Assembly: GCF_020184175.1 (NCBI RefSeq)
Contig: NC_065531.1
Location: forward strand, 44,227,213 to 44,291,212
Direction of reading: 5' to 3'
From: Aphis gossypii
Lineage: Eukaryota > Arthropoda > Insecta > Hemiptera > Aphididae
DNA: 64,000 bases
Positions 53,701 through 64,000 of the stretch are shown one piece after another. Position 1 is the first letter of the stretch, and every line of letters starts with the position of its first letter. The notes under the pieces were generated by a model. It did no database searches and had not been told where the DNA came from. It saw nothing but the letters and a program-made list of their open reading frames with translations. The position numbers were made by a program, and so were the translations under genes.

Positions 53701-56700
53701 GTGATAGTGTTGTGGTAGAGAGTTAAAAAGGCTCAAACACTCAAATTATCTCTATAATTTTTAGCTTTATTATACTAGCAATACGCTAGTAATAATGAAA
53801 CGTTAATTTTTTAATCAATTTATCTATACAATTTATACATTTTATTGTATTTTAGTCTAATTTTGAAATCAATATTTTTTATTACCTACCTATACTATTA
53901 TCATCCGTCTTTTGCCTGAAATAAGAAGTATAAAAAAGTCAATTAAACTTTTGGTATTATGATATTTTAATGAAAATGTTGTATATATAAATCACCCGTG
54001 CTAAAAATTGATTTCTTTTAATTTTACAAATTATCTTTTGATTTATAACTAGAGTTAACTGATTTATAAGCCTATCATCACTTACATATCGCTTTTTTTA
54101 ATCCTATTATTCAGTCCTATTAAATTCATAATATTAAGTAATGGATAAGAAACAATAATAGTTTGATATTTTTAAATTTCAACAAACAATCAATGATGAT
54201 TAATTGTCAATGTCTATAGTCATATACATATATATTATATATTATACGTAAATGCTTTATTCAGTGTTCTCACATCAAGAACTCGACGAAAATCGGTTCT
54301 TCTACTCATCCCCTCGTGACACCATGCCATAGTGGAGTCTGTCTCGATTGCAGGATATCGCGTGTGTAATGATCAATAGGGATGCGCAGAATTGGCATAT
54401 TTTATTGTTGGACAAAGTATGGTATGTATAAGTAAATTCACAATATTTGCATAGTTCTAAAATTATAAACGTCTTTTGAGTGATTAGTTTTTTATACTGT
54501 ATTTTATAGCAATACAGTTTAATGTGTACATTATGTAGGTACATAGGAAATATTAAACTTTTTTTTAACTTCCACATCCACATTTAAAGCATTATAGTTA
54601 ACTGCAGATGTGCTCACTATACAATTAAAATATGCATAATTAATAAAAAGTTTGTCATTTTTCTGTTACAGAAATAAAGTCTTTGGTTTTTTTAAACTGA
54701 AATTATGGGATGTAATCTACAATTATTTATTGCACCAAGCTATAGTATTTATAAAAAAAGCAGTAGAAATGTAGAAATATTTGTAAGGAGTCAGATTAAG
54801 CATTTCTAAAATGTAGACTTTAATTCCGCCAACACGTATTATACGTGCATAAATAGTTGTAGGACTACTAGGAATATAACCATAATATAATTGATTGACA
54901 TAACGTTAACATGATCAGAGTAAATAATATTTTGCGATGTAATTCTGGTTTCCCCCGTCTCGTCTGCACAATGTGATACACGCGCACGGATATTAAGTAA
55001 AATTGAACGCTTATTTACCGTCGTACTTTCCCGGTTCTCCTAAAAATGTCGACAAATGTTTATTATAATATATATTATGATATTGTACTTGGAACAGTAT
55101 AAAGAGACACTATGCATTTATTGTTTCCTCTCTCTAACCTATAACGCGCAACGGCGCAACACAATATAGAAAAAACGCGTTCTTGTTAAATTGTTTTTTT
55201 TATGGTTATTGAATTATCTTAGAGTAAAAACACCTATTGGAAAAATTATAGAAAATAGAAATTTTAAGGATTTATCTTTTTTTTATGTATAAATATAAAA
55301 CGTATATTAAATTGGTTTGTGAGAATATATTTTAGACAAATTCACAGGTCGCACTCCCTAAAATATTATTTTCTATAATTTTTATCATACATAATTTTAC
55401 TCTATAAGATTAAGATAATTCAAAAACTTAAAAAAAAATAATAATAATAAAACCATTTTGTATGAATGCGTGGGTCAGAAAGAAAGAAAACAAATGTTGC
55501 AATGACATCCTCATAAGAAGAATAAATGCGCTTAAAGGCAATGATTTTACCTGTAGCATCCTAATGTTTTATAAAGTCAAAGGAAAAATAGAACTACAGT
55601 AAAACCATTTATATCGTTATTATTTAATAATATGTATCTATGTATAAAAATAATGATAAGTATGCGTAAGATGCCATTTAGTCACATTGATGTTACTCGA
55701 CTCATTACTATTAAAGTTAATCTATTAACCGGAAAAAAATGTGATATTTTTATTAAGATAATAGATTAAAAAAAATAACACTTTTTAAAAATTTGGTGCA
55801 ATACAAGCGAATGCCTATTAATATACCTAATGGTTAATCAGACCATAATCAAACTTATAATTTATTGTGAAAATACTATTTAATCGAACAAAAAATAAAA
55901 ATATACGAGTATATATATTAATTTATTATTATTACTCAGACGTATAATGATTATAAAAGGTGTATTGTATTAGTGAGTATATTTTCCAAATAAAGGCCTG
56001 CAAATTAAATATTGCAGCAACAATGGTAGTGTTAAATATATATATATTAACATATTTAAATACATCCAAGTATATAGTACACAAGCCTATTTGTTTAAAC
56101 TATTTTATGGTAACTTCCTGTTTCGATTAATTTTAAAATTTTTTACAAAAATTTAATTTCATATAATGTATATACGATGCGTTTCATTTGTTGATATAGT
56201 TATACAATATTTTATGTATTAAAAAAATACATCAAGTTTGTCTAATGCTTTTTAGAAAAAATATTAATCGGTGTTTATATAGTACATATACTTATTAGTT
56301 ATTAGAAAACATACGAAACAAGTTACTAATAAAAAAATTCGATTTGTTAGTAAAATAATTTTAGTTTTTACGTTTTTTATATTTGAAATATTATTAGTAT
56401 TATCAACTATAAAAAATCAATATGAACTGCACCGAAAATATGATTTTTACTTTTGGAATGCCGTATTGCCGTTGCTCATTTTATTAAAATAAAAGTTAAT
56501 AATATTTTGTTTTTATTTTAAACAATTGAGTTCTCAAAAATAATACACTTTTACACATTATTTTGGGTTGTAGAAAATTTGATTTTCACAAAAACGTAAG
56601 ACTTAAAATGTAATTGTATTACCCGAGAATGAATCTTATTTTATAAACTAGATATATTTTTTACTTCAACTTTCATGTTATTTAAATTTACTTATTTATT

Positions 56701-59328
56701 TATATTTCGTAGGTAAATCAGTTATTCATAAATGTGAAAAAACATGATATTCGAATATTGTACATAGTATGCACATTATTATACGTAAGTGATAGTGTTA
56801 AAAACATCTAAGTAAAAATATCCCGATTTCATTTCAAATTTCCTGTCTTTAATGTTATGGTAAAATTTAATTTTATATCATCGAGTAGTTTTACATGAAA
56901 AACAATACAATCAAACTTTTAACAATTTGTGTAAACACTTTAAACATATTTCGTACTTGAGTACAAAAATAAATTAGTACATATATAACATGACAAAATT
57001 TGTAAACTTAACATAGTAAAAATTAGTAAAAATTCGACGAAAATCTACCATTGCTATAGATTTTAAAAGAAGATAAAATATTATTAGCATATCTCAAAAT
57101 ATCTTTTTTAGAAGCCCAAGAGAATCAATAAAACAAATAAAAATTATCACAACTGTATAATTATTATAAAATTGCACTTCGAATGTAAAAATCCTATTAT
57201 TTCAAATTTTCTATGTGTAAAAAATAACAATGACTTTTTTGGAAACTTGTAAATTACCTAGTAATTTTGTACAAAAATACAGTGTGTATTGAAACAATTA
57301 AAACAATTAATAATAATAATAATTTAACCTTATAAAAAATTTAAAATATTTAATTTTCATGTATAGATTATAAATATTATGTATTTACTACCTACATGGT
57401 TTTCAGTTACAATTTAAGAAGAGTATAATATGGAATATATATGTGGAATAAAATGAATTGCCTCACTCTAAAATTTGTTACTTACAGAAAAAAATGTTTC
57501 AATTATAAAAGATCTATCACATAATGGAATTATGAATTATGATTCACAATGCAATTATAAAAATTTACAACAGTAATAATAATACAATAATTAGTATACT
57601 ATAGCCTATAGATCAGAAGAACAATGTACGTAAAAAACTCTAGTTTTCAATTTAATTTATGAATATCTGACACATCAATATATTGATAAATTATGATAAT
57701 TTAACATCCATTTAAAATATTAGAAACGAAAGAACTTGTGTAGGTAATAGTTGATTATACTTTGAGATTATTAATCATTTCAGTTAAATCAAAAATGTAT
57801 CATTATTAATTATTCATTTTTAAAGAAAAATCGACAAAGTATAAATCGAAAATTTTAATATTTTAATTACTACAAATACTAGACTTTAATAATTGAATAT
57901 ACAAACGAAAAACTTTTATTTAAGTCTACAGCTAAGCTACAATGTATAACGATGCAATAATTATGGCTTAATAAAAATGTTTTCCTGTACTATGTTAAAT
58001 TTTGTAAAGTTGTTTATAAAAAATGAACTGTAGATGTTTAAAAAAAATTGTTTGGTTACACAACTTGTTTTATAGTATATATTCATAGACTGTAACTTAA
58101 CTCAGAAAAAAATAGGTATTCATCGTCATTTTTATAATTTATATTCTAAGAACAAGACAAAGGTGAAGACGTGAAGTTATATTAAGTGTATAAAAGTGCT
58201 TAAGTTTTTAATAAAAGTAACATAAAATTAAGTCCTAACTCTCAACGTATTATATAAATACTAATAAAAGTATATTAAAAAAAATTAAAAACACTTTATC
58301 ATAATCCATGGTCCTATCAAACCAATGTTCTGATGAAAGTATATTATAATTTAGAATACGATATAGTTAACTATAGAATTTTTTAATGAAAATTCAACAT
58401 TAATTTCAACATAATTCTATACTGTGTTATTATAACAATATAACATATTGTTGGGTAATATTATTTCTGAAAATTAACCACTTATTGTAAGGTTAAGTAC
58501 ATATTGAAATATAGAATAGACCATAAAACACTCAACATATATAATAACATTATAATTATAACTGGATATTGATAACATTAAAAAATCACAATCTATGATT
58601 TCTATATAAGTGAAAAATAATAATACTTCAGTTTACAACAATATTTCGTGGACTATTATTGATGATACTATTAATAAAATATCGGCGTATTACGTTAATT
58701 ATGTACTTTAGGCTATTATAATAAAAATGTGATGGACAGTTAATAGATAATTGTATATTAGGTATACTGTTAATCCAAAATAATTACGAGTATGTTCAGT
58801 TTGATTCAAAAATCTGTACCACATAAAGGCATATAACTATAAAATTGTAATAAATATTATGTCAAAATGATCACTAAAAACATATATCATGTACGATATT
58901 ATAAATGCTTTTACGGAAATATTTAAAATATACTCAATTCAGGTATTAGAAATTAATTTAAATTATATCTACTACAATATGTAGTTAGGTACCATATTCA
59001 CTACCTACGTATTTACGATCTGGTAAAAATGCGTTTTGTATAATTTTATAATAATAAATGAAAGGAACACATGGAAGTATTAAGACGAAATTTAAAATAA
59101 AACCTACACGTATAATGATAAAATATTGAAGTTCTAACAAAAAAATTTAAGAATTTTTCTAAAAAAATATCATTTTTATTTTTCAATTTGAAAATGTTAA
59201 ATACACTAATTAATATTATAAGTAAGTTGGTAGTTAAGCAGGTACTTACCATGGCGCAGAGCATGAGTGAAGAAAAATGTCAGTGTCAACAGCAACGCTG
59301 CAGCTATTTGCGTTTGTAAATTTTTCAT
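44721..59328 (-). CDS. Capa: CAPA neuropeptide precursor (periviscerokinins and pyrokinin)
   Basis: Four coding exons, 59328-59250, 45472-45344, 45247-45083 and 44797-44721, join in phase to 149 residues. Exon 1 is a signal peptide (MKNLQTQIAAALLLTLTFFF...), cleaved probably after THA. Exon 2 gives, after a dibasic RR, ESVAGLIPFPRV-G-R. Exon 3 gives, after KR, EGLIPFPRI-G-RR and then NTALWFGPRL-G-R (possibly extended as SDSRNTALWFGPRL). The Gly before each basic site is the amide donor. The first two are CAPA periviscerokinins that act on renal tubules and visceral muscle; the third is a tryptopyrokinin. Exon 4 is an acidic tail ending in TAA (44723-44721). The 13.8 kb intron 1 is exceptional for this compact window. 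Optional extra exons are listed separately. The peptide motifs make the call secure; the exon 1 link rests on phase and signal peptide. Confidence 0.93.
46393..46460. repeat. (TA)n microsatellite with palindromic core
   Basis: Nearly pure alternating TA with TGCATA interruptions, inside CAPA intron 1. It is self-complementary and could extrude as a cruciform. Confidence 0.8.
46877..47057 (-). other. Candidate alternative first exon of CAPA
   Basis: An ORF begins with ATG at 47057 and runs to CCCAG|GTTAGT, ending at 46877 with one spare base. That is exactly the phase needed to splice onto the CAPA exon 2 acceptor at 45472. Its protein has a hydrophobic segment (YICIVCIWCIAYFYGIIRY) that could serve as a signal anchor. 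It lies about 1.4 kb upstream of exon 2. No family resemblance supports it, and a random AT-rich ORF with a matching donor is possible. Confidence 0.22.
55019..55039 (-). other. Candidate 21-nt micro-exon in CAPA intron 1
   Basis: On the - strand, ATTTTTAG precedes and GTAAAT follows a 21-base GC-rich stretch. In the phase set by exon 1 it encodes EPGKYD with flanking Gly codons shared across junctions, and it keeps the frame into exon 2. The insertion would lie just after the signal peptide, next to the similar sequence SEYSDEYKR. Length divisible by three, matching phase on both sides and local GC contrast support it; the pyrimidine tract is weak. Confidence 0.42.
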
Positions 59329-59537
59329 CGCCCGGTAAATGTTATTTGAACGGAAAATAGAACGGACGAATACGAAATGTGATTTTTATGTTATATGTCT
59401 TTAGTGTCTGGGTGATTTTCAGACAATTTCGTACGAACACCTCACGCAAGCTCCTCTCCCGTAGCGCTTTCGTCTGTCGTCAAAGACGGTGACGGCGCCG
59501 GTTGAATGAATGCGAGTGCCGAATCAACCGGTATCGG

Positions 59538-59545
59538 CTTTTATA
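59538..59545 (-). promoter_or_regulatory. TATA box of CAPA
   Basis: A perfect TATAAAAG on the - strand, 210 bases upstream of the CAPA start codon within the only GC-rich stretch nearby (59440-59590). Initiator-like TCATTC has its A at 59507, 38 bases from the first T of the TATA box, slightly long. Transcription probably starts at about 59505-59515. Confidence 0.65.
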
Positions 59546-59594
59546 AGGGATCCGGTGGGCGGCGCTCGTCAACTTGACGCAACAAATCAATTCG

Positions 59595-60239
59595 CCAATC
59601 CCTGGTTTGAATCGGCACAGTTTTCCCGTGTTACTATAATATAATGACTGTTTATAAAAGGTTTTAAAAAATAATTTAAAAACAAATCCCTGGTATGTTA
59701 TATAACACTTACGAGTATTATAATAATAATATATTATGTATAAATAGTATGAAATGGTCACGCGATATCACTCATCTGTAAACATTCGATTCATATCTAG
59801 ATTTTCGAAATATTTGGCTTATGATTTATAAACTATGAGTAGTGTGGTATCTGATTATATATAATATGACAACGAGTGTATGTACGATATTGTGTATGTA
59901 TTTATATTATTTTATAACATCGTGTTTGACGAGAGTCCTAATAACGTTCATTTTCAACCCCACGTTTATTGAGCACCGCTTGAGTGTATATTAAATTATA
60001 GTAGAACGTCGACTTTTGATTTTCAAATGCTGTAACTCGATATTTCCGTAGATTAATACGGGAGATGCGCTAATATCGTACCGTTTATACACAGTTTTTC
60101 GAATTCCTTTAAAATACCACTTACGAACTTTCAGATCCTTGTATAAATATATTATATAAACTATTCTCTGGAGTGTAATACAGGTATACAACCTGCAGCG
60201 TTTGGTTAAAAATAATAAAGAGTTAAACGATATAATATA
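59595..60239. other. Upstream region of CAPA, no gene
   Basis: AT-rich sequence upstream of the CAPA core promoter. No supported ORF; two minus-strand ORFs (59761-59480, 60242-59991) look random and overlap the promoter and transposon edge. Confidence 0.5.
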
Positions 60240-62086
60240 CATTGCCGTAACTAGAGGAGCTAAGAGGAACGTAACCTCCTGTAGATGTTTTTAGCCCTTG
60301 GAATTTAAATCAAATCATAGCAAAATATAAAAGCTTTCTATATTTGTATATATAATAAATAATAATTAATAATTATATTTTAATAAAGGAAAAAATATTA
60401 TATTGATATTTTCGAGGAAAACAGAGTGATTCACATTTTATTCGAATCCTGATACTTAGCAATAATTATTTAAATATACTTAAAAACTATATTTTAAAAT
60501 ACTTAAAAAAATGTATACCTTGCACTGTTGATTATAATGATACCAACTACTTTTTTCAAATATATAAGCCCCTCTTCTTCATGCAAATGTTTAATATTTT
60601 ACATTTTTTAAAACGTCAATGTATTTAAATTAAAATTTAAACGAGTTGTATTTGAGTTATTTAAGTTTGTGCACCCAGGATAATAATACCATGAAATTAA
60701 AATGATAGTAATTCATATTAATCCATTAAAATTTTATAAAGTTATAAATTGTTAAAGCAGAATGAATCTAAAAAAAATATATTATGATTTATGTTTATTT
60801 GATAAAATATTAAAATAAGTTGAAATTGCCACGAGCTACTTATATTATTAAATAATATTAAAATCTAATTGTTTGAAAATATGGGCCTTAAGAGATTACC
60901 CACCATCCCAAATTTTATTTCTGAAAATGTATCCAGTAGTTTTGCGCGGACGAATGTAGATAGAGTCTACATTCGACAGTAGCATAACTTAATATAGTTA
61001 CCATAAATGTAGAAAAATTTACACATGTAGTTAAGTTTTTATTTTTTTGATAACTTAGGTCTTAGGCAATCCATTTGTACAGATTCATTTTTTTGTTTAA
61101 TAGTTTGTTTATTAAAATTATCGAGTAATGAAATCAAAAAAAAAATAAAAATGTTACAACACAGATAAAGCTGTCTTCTATCATTTTAAAATTTTTTTGT
61201 ATCTACTGTGCATAATGTATTCATAAGTTTGGCGTAAAATTATTTTTCTATATAATCTCATTATTACGTAATAGTTATTGTTGTTAGTATTGGTACTGAC
61301 ATTCGACACCTCTTAAAATACCTTAAATTAGTGTTAATAAAATATAACAGTTAAGATTAAACATTTTAATTCTTCATTAAAATTGCCTATATTAAATTCT
61401 TTGTATAACTAGTGCATTGAGCGTCCTTAAAAGTATACTCAAAAATACCAAAAATACAAAATATCAGAATTTCTAAAAATTCATTATTATAAGATAAAAC
61501 GGGGGTAAGCATGCTTTGTGAATCACTCTGCTTCTAAAATCTAACGATCATTATGCAGAGATTTCTAATTTTCTCGGAAAAAATCATAGTGACTACAATA
61601 TAAAAATAAATATAATTGGTAATTTTTCTTTCACGAAGAGACTTAAACGTACCTAAGTTTATGGTGTTATAAAAGAACAAGGCAGATTTAGTGATACAGC
61701 TACACTTAACATAGAAAGTGAATACGATTAATGATTAACAATTATTAATGATATTTTAAAAATATGCAAAGGCTTCTTCAATCAAAAAATCTGTTAAATG
61801 TGCTTAGGTACTGCTTATTAAAAAAAAAAAAAAAAAATTACCATTATCTACGTAATTATTAGCGTACATTATTATTTACAACATTAGATTAATTTATATG
61901 TACGTTAAATAGGCTTACTGTTAAATTTAAAATGTATACTAATTACATTGTTTACATATTATGACTTTTGAAAATTATTTTTTAAACGATGAATTTTTCA
62001 CCTTTTAACTCTATGGCTTATTTTTAACTAATTTTTTAGGACTCCAAGCCCTAGTCGCAACTACTAAATTCTAATTACGCCACTTA
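60240..62086. mobile_element. Possible decayed hAT-like element (about 1.85 kb)
   Basis: The left end CATTGCCGTAACTAG and the complement of the right end AAGTGGCGTAATTAG match at 11 of 15 positions, the same terminus family as the MITE at 43753. No transposase ORF is readable and no clear 8-bp duplication was found. The two ends may also belong to separate fragments. Confidence 0.35.
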
Positions 62087-64000
62087 CGTCCATAATAATA
62101 CAGTTGATATAATATATTTATATATTCACCGTACACATTTTTACATTTCTTATACAACTTTCTTGAAATGTGTCAAGAAAAAAAAACAGGAAAATCAACA
62201 CTGTGTCAGGATCTCATAATCAAGATCAAAATTTTAATTTAATTTAATTGCACTAGGTATAGACTTCACTTGAATTACCTATTCGTTAATATTTTATTGT
62301 TTAGATAAGTTGACGGTTCGAAAAGTTAATAATTGAATGAAACATTCATATAGAGAAAGTCTAAAATATTCAAATTAATATTTTAATTAATTTATGGTTT
62401 GTGTATGAAAAAATAATTTTTCTACCATGTATTGTATATATGTATAATATAATTGTATATAATATTATATACATTATACATATACACTTGTATTAAATTC
62501 TGTTCTTTTTTAAATGAAAAGATAAAAGGTTTTATTAAATAATATAATAAAATACGTTATTTGTCTATAGACTATAGTGTAGTATAAAATGAGTAAATAT
62601 TACTAATTTTAATAAAAACTCAAAGTATTAAATTTGTTACCTGCACTGTACAGCGTCTATCTTTAAAATACGCATAGTATCTTTTAACTATGGGTGTATA
62701 AAGAAAAAATACTTTTTTACATGGAAAAGCAAAAATTCGATTGTTTCTATATAACGTTTAAATTTGCAAACATTTTTATATTTATTTTTACTTTATTAAA
62801 ATTTTTTTTCGATATTATCATATTATTGAATAACTGCAGTGGAGGCAATCGATCAAATTTTATTTTATTTTATATTATTTAATTTGTAATTTCATAAACG
62901 CAGATAATCAGTCATTGCACAGCAGACTGTTGAAATGCAGTGTTCAAATATCACTATACCACAGGACGATTCAATACGCATGCCAACACTAATATTTCCT
63001 TTTAATAATACATTTATTAAAGTTATGATTTCCGTATTTATTTGAGTACCTACAATAAATACTAGATTCAACATCTTATTTATTTTATATTTTAAAGGAC
63101 CCTTATTCTCGGTATACACATTTAATACAATTTTCCTAGTTTTAATTTGGATTTAGATACATAAAAGTATTTAAAATATTAATTTGCTTGACGATTTACA
63201 TTAAAAAAGTTAGTTTTTATTTGAAAAAAGGAAAATATACGAGTATTAGCACAAGATACTCATTAAATGGTACAAAAATATTTATAATTGAGAATATAGT
63301 CCTTAAATACACCTACATCCAAATAATTCCAAAAATCAGAAATTGAATTATTAAAAGAATACGGGGAAAATATGTTTGGTGAAGCATCTTGCATATTATA
63401 TTATACAAACATTACAAACACGTAATCCAGTGAATTATATTTCTGAATTTCGCAACTGAAATATTAAATAAAATGTTGGTAACTAATATGATATTTTCAA
63501 AGAGCATAACATAATCATACGTCTTGTCTTTAGCCGAATGGAATTAATTATATTATTTATGAAAACAAACTATAGGCGCAAGTACTGTAATAATCTACAA
63601 GTATTGAATAACTTACACTATAAATCATTTATTTACATTTTTTGTCAAGTACTATTTCATCGTATTTTTCCTTGTGGTCATGTTGCACTGTTGAAGCAGT
63701 CAACTAGCGATTAAAATTTGTCTAAGAGAAAATTTTGTTAGTCCGTATAAAAGTCTAGAAATTATTTACATTTTTATTTGTAAACATCAAACAGGCTCTT
63801 GTTATGTAAAAATATATAAAAAAAATGTATGTAAAAAAATCTAGGGACAATATATCCTCCATATCAACACATAGTTTTGCTATTGATATAAATACAGATA
63901 CAGATAATAGTTACATCTTGACTCAACTATATTGTATTTATTTTTATCTAACTGACGTTTTATAAAGGTAGTATTATAATGATATAAATAACATATTTGA
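62087..64000. other. AT-rich sequence, nothing recognised
   Basis: No ORF with recognisable content, RNA gene or complete transposon. A TATAT-rich palindromic stretch lies at about 62430-62485. Confidence 0.5.

Larger units (their letters stand above)
45473..59249 (-). other. CAPA intron 1 (13.8 kb)
   Basis: Very AT-rich. It holds a (TA)n repeat at 46393-46460, a short GC-rich patch at about 46610-46650, the two candidate exons listed separately, and scattered ORFs without recognisable content. I saw no nested gene, tRNA or LTR element. Enhancers for neuron-specific expression would be expected here, but nothing in the sequence marks them. Confidence 0.6.

Noticed and set aside
54302..54583. 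93-residue ORF on the - strand in CAPA intron 1 whose last third is GC-richer
   Set aside because: The tail looks different from random AT-rich sequence, but I recognise no domain, see no splice signals linking it to CAPA, and the upstream part is low-complexity.
1..64000. CRISPR arrays, bacterial operons, rRNA and tRNA genes
   Set aside because: No regularly spaced repeats, ribosome-binding sites or cloverleaf sequences were recognised; the spliced genes show this is eukaryotic nuclear DNA.

Overview
This window is AT-rich nuclear DNA from an insect, most likely a sap-feeding hemipteran and plausibly an aphid. The support is threefold: spliced genes with short AT-rich introns, a CAPA neuropeptide precursor of insect type, and many small hAT-like transposon remnants plus an insect Ty3/gypsy-type LTR and a decayed gypsy-type envelope gene. 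The aphid assignment is inference. The ORF-level view hides most genes, because they are split into many exons; I assembled them by hand from GT-AG junctions with consistent phase.

Layout. Positions 1-3175 are mobile-element debris: a broken envelope (env) gene on the + strand, two small unassigned ORFs, a broken ORF carrying the three motifs of a DEDDh 3'-5' exonuclease, and a complete LTR on the - strand. Then come six ordinary genes: TFIIB (-, 5035-6053) head to head with Elongator subunit Elp4 (+, 6799-9766); thymidylate synthase (+, 10892-13342); an ILRUN/C6orf106-like protein (-, 14141-16124) head to head with the 33-exon SBF/MTMR5-MTMR13 pseudophosphatase (+, 18110-31245); and cytoplasmic leucyl-tRNA synthetase (-, 32817-39521), convergent with SBF. 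A roughly 5 kb gene-poor gap follows. The seventh gene is CAPA (-, 44721-59328), whose four small coding exons encode two FPRV/FPRI-amide periviscerokinins and one WFGPRL-amide pyrokinin. A 13.8 kb first intron separates its signal-peptide exon from the peptide exons. The last 4.7 kb holds a TATA-type promoter for CAPA and transposon debris.

How the genes work together: the six housekeeping genes are unrelated in pathway (transcription initiation, tRNA wobble modification, dTMP synthesis, innate-immune/lipid adaptor, Rab/phosphoinositide signalling, translation) and there is no operon logic. CAPA is a hormone gene controlling diuresis and muscle. The observations most worth following up are the DEDDh exonuclease-like ORF downstream of the envelope gene, a candidate 21-nt micro-exon and a candidate alternative first exon inside the CAPA intron (both phase-compatible), and two genes whose first coding exon is only the ATG.
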